NCBI RefSeq assembly: GCF_020443565.1
Contig: NZ_JAIZZN010000009.1
Coordinates: forward strand, 88,457-152,456
From: Clostridium sp. CS001
GTDB taxonomy: Bacteria > Bacillota > Clostridia > Clostridiales > Clostridiaceae
Reading direction: 5' to 3'
DNA: 64,000 nt
The notes under the pieces are model-generated. The model was not told where the DNA came from. It did not search any database and saw only the letters and a program-made list of their open reading frames with translations. Both the position numbers and the translations under genes were made by a program. Of this stretch, positions 58,037 through 64,000 are shown in pieces (the stretch's first letter is position 1; the number at the start of each line of letters is the position of its first letter).

Positions 58037-58516
58037 CTACACCCCTCCTAACCATATTATTGTAATCTTTATGGTGGCAACTATAAACGCAGAAAAAACC
58101 CCATAAACAATAACTGCCCCTGCAAGCCTAAACATATTTCCAGCCACTCCAAGTACATATCCTTCACTTCTATGCTCAATGGCAGCCGAAGCTATTGAAT
58201 TAGCAAAACCTGTAATTGGAATACCTGCTCCCGATCCTCCCCACTGACCAATGTGATCATAAACTCCCAGTCCAGTAAGCAAAACTGAAATAAATATCAA
58301 AACCACTATAGTGGGACTAACTGCTGTTTTTTCATTGAAATTAAAATAAGTAATAAAGAAGTAATATATGCATTGCCCAATAGTGCATATACTGCCTCCT
58401 ACGAGAAATGCTCTAAGACAATTTTTTAAAATAGGTCTTTTAGGTTCTATTTCTTTTACCAATTCACCGTATTGCAATTGAACTGGAGTCAATTTTTTCT
58501 TTTTTTTATTTGACAT
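58037..58516 (-). CDS. spoVAC: Stage V sporulation protein AC
   Basis: 159 residues: Lys-rich start, PVQLQYGELVKEIEPKRPIL, then membrane segments AFLVGGSICTIGQCIYYFF, GLGVYDHIGQWGGSGAGIPI and TGFANSIASAAIEHRSEGYV. SpoVAC is the mechanosensitive channel subunit for Ca-dipicolinate release. ATG 58516 has GAAGGTGA in front; an ATG at 58534 is a weaker alternative. Confidence 0.94.
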   Translation of the reverse strand: MSNKKKKKLTPVQLQYGELVKEIEPKRPILKNCLRAFLVGGSICTIGQCIYYFFITYFNFNEKTAVSPTIVVLIFISVLLTGLGVYDHIGQWGGSGAGIPITGFANSIASAAIEHRSEGYVLGVAGNMFRLAGAVIVYGVFSAFIVATIKITIIWLGGV

Positions 58517-58527
58517 TTTTTCACCTT

Positions 58528-59388
58528 CTAACATAATAAATAGGGTTCTAATTTTTCCATTACCGTTTTTAAGCTTTCAATATTTTTTAAATACATAGCT
58601 TTTGCAGCTTCATTTTGTGTTTCTAAAGAAAACGATATAAGATCCGCCTGACTTTTTTGAATACTGGCATATAGCATTTCTTTAACCTGTACTTTTGGAA
58701 CTTGTATCATATCATCAAAAATATCTAGATATAAATCTCCAGAGGAATCTACCTGACCAATAAAAACATTCTCAATGTCTACCCCTTTGTTTTTTAATTG
58801 AGTTTTAAGCCACGCCTTATTTAATCCAATACTTACAAGCCCCTCATTTAAGATATTGCCATCTAAAATAACTACTTGTGGTTCACTCTTAGATGCCACT
58901 GTTTTCCCTAAGTCGTGAGCTGTAACAGGATTTTTATCAGCTTTTAAATTAACATTAATATCTCCTGTTGTTTCCATAACAGCGAATTCAACGTCTGCTA
59001 AATTAAATGCATTTTGTGAACGTAACCTTTCTATAAACTCTTGTCCTGTCATTCTTTCTTTTAATAAATTTTCCTCCATAACTTTACCATTCTTAATTAA
59101 TACTCTTTCCTTACCATTTATCATATTGTAAATCCATTTACTTTTTATTGTAGCGTAATCTAAAATAATAGGTATTAGTACCCAAACAGCTAATGTAGTT
59201 AGTCCAAAGTAAATATTGCTAGTTACACCTAAGGAAATTAAAGTAACTGTAAGAGCAATAACCACATAAGAAATAAAATCAAAAGTACTAATGCTAGATA
59301 AGTTTCTTTTCTTCATAAGCTTTGTTATGACTAAGGTTAAAAAAAATAATATTATTGATTTAAATAATACTACCTGCCAATTGTTCAT
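58528..59388 (-). CDS. DUF421 (YetF-like) membrane protein of the spoVA operon
   Basis: 286 residues. Three N-terminal membrane helices (VVLFKSIILFFLTLVITKLM, FISYVVIALTVTLISLGVTS, LTTLAVWVLIPIILDYATI) and the cytoplasmic DUF421 domain (KERVLIKNGKVMEENLLKER, GQEFIERLRSQNAFNLADVE, FAVMETTGDINV) followed by a DUF1657-like helical tail (ISFSLETQNEAAKAMYLKNI). Related proteins are encoded in the spoVA2mob operon linked to spore heat resistance. Compare the second DUF421 gene at 22135. Confidence 0.88.
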   Translation of the reverse strand: MNNWQVVLFKSIILFFLTLVITKLMKKRNLSSISTFDFISYVVIALTVTLISLGVTSNIYFGLTTLAVWVLIPIILDYATIKSKWIYNMINGKERVLIKNGKVMEENLLKERMTGQEFIERLRSQNAFNLADVEFAVMETTGDINVNLKADKNPVTAHDLGKTVASKSEPQVVILDGNILNEGLVSIGLNKAWLKTQLKNKGVDIENVFIGQVDSSGDLYLDIFDDMIQVPKVQVKEMLYASIQKSQADLISFSLETQNEAAKAMYLKNIESLKTVMEKLEPYLLC

Positions 59389-59401
59389 TATCTCACCTCA
59401 T

Positions 59402-59608
59402 TTAGTTACCCTTGTATTGCGGTTCCTGAAATTCTATATCACCTACTCTTTTTTCTAAATCTATTTTAATTTTACTTATCTCTTTAAATGCCTCGGTATA
59501 AACTTTCCTAGCCTTCTCATCACGTTCCTGCAATGAATATATTCTTAGAGTTGCTTCAGCTCCCTTTAGCGTGGCTAATGTTTGTTTTACTTTAGAGGCA
59601 ACAGTCAT
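59402..59608 (-). CDS. DUF1657 protein, first gene of the spoVA operon
   Basis: 68 residues: MTVASKVKQTLATLKGAEAT, LRIYSLQERDEKARKVYTEA, ending EFQEPQYKGN. Paralogue of the last gene of the operon. AGGAGGGG before the ATG. It presumably carries the sigma-G promoter in the 150 bases upstream; no unambiguous pair was found. Confidence 0.88.
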   Translation of the reverse strand: MTVASKVKQTLATLKGAEATLRIYSLQERDEKARKVYTEAFKEISKIKIDLEKRVGDIEFQEPQYKGN

Positions 59609-59804
59609 ACGAAACCCCTCCTTTATGATTGTTTAATTCCTTACTAATGTAGTTTAACTATTATACTTAGATTTAATTCATTTTTTTTATTTGCCTTAAC
59701 TTTTCTCATAAATTCTTTTTAAACATGCTACAATAACTTGACATTTCTCCTGTGGTACCTGACCCCCAAAAATGCTATACTATATTAAAAAGGATGTGAT
59801 CTTC

Positions 59805-60110
59805 ATGCAATTTTTAGTTACTGCCTACGATGGAATTGATGAAAAAGCTACTGAAAGAAGACTTGCCGCTAGAGGTAACCACTTAGCTCTTGTGGAGTCT
59901 ATGTTTAAACAAGGTACAAACTTATATGCAGTTGCTATAACAGACGATACTGATAAGATGATAGGTTCAGTTCTTATAGTTGACTTCCTTTCTAGACGCG
60001 AACTTGATGAATGGTTAAAAATAGAACCATATGTAACCTCAAAGGTTTGGGATAAAATTGAGATTAAACCTTGCAAGGTAGGACCTATGTTTTTAGGGTT
60101 ACATAAATAG
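59805..60110 (+). CDS. YciI-like protein
   Basis: 101 residues: FLVTAYDGIDEKATERRLAA, RGNHLALVESMFKQGTNLYA and IGSVLIVDFLSRRELDEWLK, EPYVTSKVWDKIEI. The conserved His/Asp pair of YciI (HLALVE, VDF) is present. YciI proteins share a ferredoxin-like fold with muconolactone isomerases; function unknown. AAGGATGTGAT is upstream of ATG 59805. Confidence 0.85.
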   Translation: MQFLVTAYDGIDEKATERRLAARGNHLALVESMFKQGTNLYAVAITDDTDKMIGSVLIVDFLSRRELDEWLKIEPYVTSKVWDKIEIKPCKVGPMFLGLHK

Positions 60111-60124
60111 ATTAAAGCATAAAA

Positions 60125-60165
60125 AGAGAACCTCTAGACTTTAATGTTAAGCCTAGAGGTTCTTT
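60125..60165. terminator. Terminator between YciI-like and Gfo/Idh/MocA genes
   Basis: Stem AGAACCTCTAGgC-type arms (GAACCTCTAG with CTAGAGGTTC) plus T4. Confidence 0.85.
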
Positions 60166-60173
60166 TATCATGT

Positions 60174-61232
60174 CTAATTAAATTTTACCCACTGCCCTAA
60201 AAGATTACTTTGCTCTGCCAGTTCTATAATTCTTATAGTATTTCTTGCCTGATCAGCTGTTACAGCAATTGTTTCTTCTCTTAAAACTGCTTTATACACA
60301 TTTTTATAAAAATCTCTATAATCTCCTATTTCGCTCTCTATTTTACCAATAATGTGTACTCCATTTACCTCCGTATTTATTTTCCCCCACAACTCCTCAG
60401 GTTCTACTCCCCAATCCTTAATATTCTTTGGAATCAAACCACCTTTAAGTGCATCCTCTTGAGTATCCATACCATACTTGATAAAGCTACCTTTGGTACC
60501 ATGGATTACATAGTGTGGTCCTGGCTCTCTTATGAGCATTCCTGATTTTAATATCACTGTTACTTTAGGATATTTTAGTATTACTTCAAAATAGTCTATT
60601 GCCCTTCCACCTTCTCTTTGAATTTCAAGGTTTGCAAACACTTCACTGGGAAGTCCCAAAAGGCACTGCGCCTGATCTATAAGATGAGAACCTAGGTCAT
60701 ATAGCATTCCTGAACCTGTTTCTTCTTCTTCTCTCCAATTATTAGTAAATTCTGTTCTAAATCTGTCATAATGGATTTCTAGTTCTACAATATCCCCTAC
60801 CAAGTTGCTCTTTACTACTTTTTCAACTGTTTTAAAGTCACTGTCCCATCTTCTGTTATGATGGACGCTTAGCATTCTATTTGTTGCTTTTGAAAGAGCA
60901 ATTAACTTATCTGCTTCTTCTGCTGTTACTGTAAAAGGTTTTTCAACCACAACATCTTTACCATTCTCTAATGCCCTTTTAGCAAGCTCGTAGTGAACTT
61001 TGTTCGGTGTTGCAATAACAATAAGGGTTATGTCCGGATCGGTTAATATTTCATCAACTTTTGAAACTACAATGACTCGAGGATATCTTTCTTTCAAATG
61101 CTGCACATTTTCCGGTCGTGTTTCATAAACCTTGTACAAATTCAACCCTACTACACTTTCAATAATAGGAGCATGAAAAACTCTTCCTCCTAACCCGTAA
61201 CCTATTAGTCCAATTTTAACTTCCTTATTCAT
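60174..61232 (-). CDS. Gfo/Idh/MocA-family oxidoreductase
   Basis: 352 residues. N-terminal NAD(P) fold IGLIGYGLGGRVFHAPII, the family signature VVVEKPFTVTAEEADKLI (EKP) near residue 97, VHHNRRWDSDFKTVEKVV and GMLYDLGSHLIDQAQCLLG with the catalytic His. It resembles YdgJ/YvaA-type sugar or inositol dehydrogenases; substrate unknown. AGGAGGGG before the ATG. Confidence 0.88.
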   Translation of the reverse strand: MNKEVKIGLIGYGLGGRVFHAPIIESVVGLNLYKVYETRPENVQHLKERYPRVIVVSKVDEILTDPDITLIVIATPNKVHYELAKRALENGKDVVVEKPFTVTAEEADKLIALSKATNRMLSVHHNRRWDSDFKTVEKVVKSNLVGDIVELEIHYDRFRTEFTNNWREEEETGSGMLYDLGSHLIDQAQCLLGLPSEVFANLEIQREGGRAIDYFEVILKYPKVTVILKSGMLIREPGPHYVIHGTKGSFIKYGMDTQEDALKGGLIPKNIKDWGVEPEELWGKINTEVNGVHIIGKIESEIGDYRDFYKNVYKAVLREETIAVTADQARNTIRIIELAEQSNLLGQWVKFN

Positions 61233-61340
61233 TGATACCCCTCCTTCATCTATCTTATATAAGACATTATATAAAATAGATGAAGGAATTACATCAAAAT
61301 AATCAAAATCTCTAATATAATAAAAAGAAGTTTTTCCCTA

Positions 61341-61369
61341 TTGACACGTATACCCCCCGGAGGTATAAT
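61341..61369 (+). promoter_or_regulatory. Consensus promoter with CsoR/CstR-type operator
   Basis: TTGACA (61341-61346) and TATAAT (61364-61369) are separated by 17 bases. Within lies the inverted repeat TATACCCCCCGGAGGTATA (61349-61367), which has the ATACC(C)-N-GGGTAT form of operators of the CsoR/RcnR/CstR repressors (copper or persulfide sensing). Binding would block RNA polymerase directly. Confidence 0.7.
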
Positions 61370-61403
61370 AAATTAGAATTCATTATGCACTCAGGAGGTA
61401 TTT

Positions 61404-61874
61404 ATGCTAAAGAGAAAATCACATCAAAGTTGGTCATGGATTATTATGGTTTCATTTATTGTACTTTCAATAATAGACATTAGATTTGGATTATTGGGAA
61501 TTTTATGCATGACTATGCCAATGTATCACGCTATAAAAGGAAGAGGTAAAATTCACTGTTCACATTATTGTCCCAGAGGTTCTATATTACAAAAATTCTT
61601 AAAAGAAATTAGTTTTAGTAATACTCTGCCTGCACCCATTAGAAAACATGGTAAAAAAATATTATCTGCTATAATGGTGATTTTATTTAGTTTTTCTATG
61701 TATCATGCAGGTCCAAATATATATAGAATAGGTTTTGCCTTTTTTAGATTTATGACAGCATCCTTAACATTGGGAGTTGTAATGGGAATTATCTTTAAGC
61801 CAAGAAGTTGGTGCCAAGTATGCCCTATGGGATATGCTACTGAGCTTATCTCTAAATCAAAAAAAGCAGCTTAA
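61404..61874 (+). CDS. Membrane [4Fe-4S] protein, NapH/NosR-like
   Basis: 156 residues with about four membrane segments and two Cys clusters, CSHYCPRGS near residue 52 and CQVCPMGYA near residue 140, each resembling the CxxxCP sites of NapH/CcoG/NosR-type membrane ferredoxins. It likely carries electrons across or along the membrane. Its promoter has a CsoR/CstR-type operator, so metal or sulfur stress control is probable. CAGGAGG precedes the ATG. The stop codon lies within a terminator. Confidence 0.75.
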   Translation: MLKRKSHQSWSWIIMVSFIVLSIIDIRFGLLGILCMTMPMYHAIKGRGKIHCSHYCPRGSILQKFLKEISFSNTLPAPIRKHGKKILSAIMVILFSFSMYHAGPNIYRIGFAFFRFMTASLTLGVVMGIIFKPRSWCQVCPMGYATELISKSKKAA

Positions 61875-61887
61875 AAGCTGCTTTTAA
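61859..61887 (+). terminator. Terminator overlapping the stop of the Fe-S membrane protein
   Basis: Stem AAAAAGCAGCTT with AAGCTGCTTTT; the TAA stop (61872-61874) is in the loop. Confidence 0.8.
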
Positions 61888-61912
61888 AACGTGCAAAAGT
61901 TTAACCCCTTGC

Positions 61913-63313
61913 TTAAATGTCGGAAAGCTCTATATTAACTTTTTCATTGATAAACTTTCCCTTTTCTATAGCTTCATTTACAGCTTCTCCTCCCTTTATG
62001 ATATTTGCAGGGAGGGTAATTGTAAATTCACTGCCTTTCCCGTACTCGCTGATTAACGATATTGCTCCTCCACTCATTTCAACTAGCGATTTAACTATAG
62101 ATAACCCTATGCCACTGCCTTCGTGATTTCTAGTGAAAGATTTATCTATTTGCCTAAATCTATCAAATACTAAGTTAAAATTCTCCTCCTTAATTCCAAT
62201 TCCTGTATCTCTTATGATGATTTTTACACTATCCTCTTCATCAACAACATTAACAAATATGGTACCACCTTTTGGTGTAAATTTTATAGCATTTGATAAT
62301 AAGTTCAGCATAATTCTTTCTATGCTGTCTATGTCACAGCTGATTATTTTTTCTTCTGTATTTGTATCAAAAATAATGTTAAGTCCATTAGCTTTTACAT
62401 AGTTTGCAATTGAAAGAGTACTATCCTCAACTATAGACACTATATTATTGTTATCCATATTTATGCTGAAATGTCCTGAATCTATTTTTGTGATATCTAA
62501 TAGGTTATTCACTAATTTTAATAATCTATAGCTATTTTGTTTAAGCATCTTATAGTTTTTCTCTTGATTATAATCTTGTACATTAAGGTTTTTTTCAATA
62601 AGTTGTATTGTTCCTAAAATTATAGTTATTGGTGTTCTAATTTCATGAGATAAATTAGCAAAAAACTCTTCTTTTAACTTCTCAAGCTCTATTTTTTCTC
62701 TTAACTTCTTTTCTTCTTGTTCAATCTTTCTTTCAAGCTCCATTATGCGTTTTTTCTCAGTAATGTTTGTACATAAATTTAATACACATATTCCACGGCC
62801 TATTTTTATTGGTGCTGAAATTATCTGTAATTCAACAACTTGTCCATTTTTATTAAAAAACACTTCCTCTATTAACGGTTCAAAATCTGTTTCATTAAGA
62901 GCGCTTTCCAATCTTTTTGATCCTATTACATCTTTATTTAAATTAACAAAGTTCTCCACTGGCTTTCCTATTATTTCCGAATTATTATCTAAGTTAAAGA
63001 GCTCCTTTGCTTTATTATTTGCATATATAAATTTAAGCTTTCTGTGGATAAGTATGGCATTAGGAGCACTTTCTATAATAGCTTCAAACATTTCAAGTTT
63101 ATCTTCACATTTTTTTATGTAATACTTTGTTTTTATAGATATTAATAGTGATATTGCGCTTAAAACCAATACTAGTGTTATTATAAATATCACATAAAAA
63201 TAACTAAATTTAACTTTATTAATATAAAAAAGTAGACATATAAATACTATTAAACAATTTATAAAGCTTAACATAATAGTACAACGTAATGGATTTATCT
63301 TTAAAAATTTCAT
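61913..63313 (-). CDS. Membrane histidine kinase with PAS domain, orphan
   Basis: 466 residues. Two membrane helices at the N-terminus (MLSFINCLIVFICLLFYI, YVIFIITLVLVLSAISLLIS) with almost no extracellular loop, PAS domain residues about 75-185 (SAPNAILIHRKLKFIYANNK), phospho-acceptor His223 in NLSHEIRTPITII, and ATPase boxes NLLSNAIKFTPKGG (N), IIRDTGIGIKEENF (G1), GSGIGLSIVKSLVEMSGG (G2). No response-regulator gene adjoins, so its partner is elsewhere. GGAGG ribosome site. Confidence 0.92.
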   Translation of the reverse strand: MKFLKINPLRCTIMLSFINCLIVFICLLFYINKVKFSYFYVIFIITLVLVLSAISLLISIKTKYYIKKCEDKLEMFEAIIESAPNAILIHRKLKFIYANNKAKELFNLDNNSEIIGKPVENFVNLNKDVIGSKRLESALNETDFEPLIEEVFFNKNGQVVELQIISAPIKIGRGICVLNLCTNITEKKRIMELERKIEQEEKKLREKIELEKLKEEFFANLSHEIRTPITIILGTIQLIEKNLNVQDYNQEKNYKMLKQNSYRLLKLVNNLLDITKIDSGHFSINMDNNNIVSIVEDSTLSIANYVKANGLNIIFDTNTEEKIISCDIDSIERIMLNLLSNAIKFTPKGGTIFVNVVDEEDSVKIIIRDTGIGIKEENFNLVFDRFRQIDKSFTRNHEGSGIGLSIVKSLVEMSGGAISLISEYGKGSEFTITLPANIIKGGEAVNEAIEKGKFINEKVNIELSDI

Positions 63314-63409
63314 TGTGTTTCCTCCAAAGGTTTAAAATTCTAATGCATTTTATAGAAGTTATTCTACAGATATGTCGAAATACCTTTAAATATTAACTAT
63401 GCTTTTTAT

Positions 63410-63598
63410 CTAATCTTCCTTAGGACTTGGAATTAACTGCTCATCAACATATTCATGAAAGAACCATTCTCCCACACCTATCACAGCAGCGGAAACTAAT
63501 GCATCATATAAAGAAATATATCTAGTATTCCATATACTACCTGTTTTATAGTATACCCAATTTGGATGAAAAGGTACAAAATTAATCATAGCGAGCAT
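63410..63598 (-). CDS. Small hypothetical protein next to the repeat
   Basis: About 62 residues from ATG 63598: MLAMINFVPFHPNWVYYKTG, ISLYDALVSAAVIGVGEWFF. One amphipathic/hydrophobic helix, no known motif. No ribosome site precedes the ATG; the frame runs upstream through REP-like copy 5 to a TTG at 63631, suggesting that the repeat has replaced the original 5' end. May be a remnant. Confidence 0.4.
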   Translation of the reverse strand: MLAMINFVPFHPNWVYYKTGSIWNTRYISLYDALVSAAVIGVGEWFFHEYVDEQLIPSPKED

Positions 63599-63613
63599 AT
63601 AGTACTTTAGATA

Positions 63614-63647
63614 GTGCCACCCACGTGGCAAGTGGCAAAAGTGACAA
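63614..63647 (-). repeat. REP-like palindromic repeat, copy 5 (extended)
   Basis: Core 63614-63637 identical to copy 4, followed by the same AAAGTGACAA extension; the two agree over 34 bases. Confidence 0.88.
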
Positions 63648-63686
63648 GCTCTGGTGCTTTAATATAAAAATTTATATAAATGCAAA

Positions 63687-63717
63687 GAAAACACTAAGTA
63701 TTAACTTAGTGTTTTTT
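63687..63717 (-). terminator. Terminator of the rRNA operon
   Basis: Stem AACACTAAGTA with TACTTAGTGTT (one loop mismatch); T-rich on both strands, immediately past 5S rRNA. Confidence 0.75.
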
Positions 63718-63720
63718 GTA

Positions 63721-63837
63721 ACCTGGCGACAACCTACTCTCCCACAAGGCTACCCCTGCAGTACCATTGGCGCATTGAAGCTTAACCTACCTGTTCGGTA
63801 TGGGAAGGGGTGTTACCTTCATGCCATAATCACCAGA
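63721..63837 (-). rRNA. rrf: 5S ribosomal RNA
   Basis: The reverse strand starts TCTGGTGATTATGGCATGAA and ends GAGAGTAGGTTGTCGCCAGGT, with the central CATACCGAACAG segment, all diagnostic of 5S rRNA; 5' and 3' ends pair. About 117 bases. Confidence 0.95.
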
Positions 63838-63897
63838 TGAGAATATAAATATTCTCTGAAAATTGCACAGTGTCTTCGCATTATTTTAATTAATTAA

Positions 63898-64000
63898 GGT
63901 CAAGCCCTCGACTTATTAGTATTAGTCAGCTGAACATGTTACCATGCTTACACCTCTAACCTATCAACCTGGTGTTCTTCCAGGAGTCTTACTCACATCA
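63898..64000 (-). rRNA. rrl: 23S ribosomal RNA, 3' end (cut by window)
   Basis: The reverse strand ends ACTAATAAGTCGAGGGCTTGACC, the 3' terminus of 23S rRNA, and carries TGATGTGAGTAAGACTCC-type helix-end sequence upstream. The rest lies beyond base 64000. Confidence 0.92.

Overview
The window is about 64 kb of AT-rich DNA from a spore-forming, anaerobic, low-GC Firmicute, most likely Clostridium sensu stricto. The evidence is a GerA-type germinant receptor fragment, a spoVA operon, indolepyruvate:ferredoxin oxidoreductase, ferredoxins, purine-rich Shine-Dalgarno sites with frequent TTG/GTG starts, and the 3' end of an rRNA operon. Species cannot be fixed from the sequence alone.

Layout. 1-9.5 kb: end of a germinant-receptor gene, an M29 aminopeptidase, a solo IS605-type right-end/omega-RNA-like element, then a leftward operon (ABC-F ATPase, MFS transporter, CutC, large transglutaminase-like protein) preceded by a small ORF and two tandem hairpins that look like an attenuator. 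9.7-17.9 kb: two lipoproteins, an FAD oxidoreductase, iorAB, a metallophosphoesterase and an HDOD protein. 17.9-27.5 kb: a decayed AAA-ATPase-like gene, a MarR/nitroreductase pair with matching operators, a QueD-like protein with a zinc ribbon, a Fur-family regulator, a DUF421 gene without a normal start codon, a short-chain dehydrogenase remnant, a ferredoxin/cupin operon with an FNR-like site, and a MarR/DHA2 drug-efflux pair.

27.8-40.1 kb is the most striking block: two tandem paralogous glycerol catabolism clusters (GlpA-type dehydrogenase, FAD/NAD oxidoreductase, DUF1667 protein, GlpK, GlpF). Only the upstream copy carries glpP, the glycerol-3-phosphate-responsive antiterminator. Four leaders share a candidate antiterminator motif overlapping a terminator, so one GlpP probably controls all four transcription segments. 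A 24-bp palindromic REP-like repeat brackets the clusters and recurs at 12.9 and 63.6 kb.

40.3-55.6 kb: a YerB-like lipoprotein, LonA, a MarR regulator, a DUF3990-type pair with a deleted core, a CPBP protease, a DUF2249 protein with a second FNR-like site, a DapF-like epimerase, MgtE, a DUF1186 protein, a 5'-nucleotidase-like enzyme, and a three-gene set resembling Bacillus ydjI-ydjG-ydjH. 55.8-64 kb: YqeY, a sporulation operon DUF1657-DUF421-spoVAC-spoVAD-spoVAE-DUF1657 like the spoVA2mob arrangement, a YciI-like protein, a Gfo/Idh/MocA oxidoreductase, a membrane Fe-S protein whose promoter contains a CsoR/CstR-type operator, an orphan histidine kinase, a small protein fused to the repeat, and 5S and 23S rRNA.

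Gene functions are inferred from protein motifs recognised by eye; no database search was possible.
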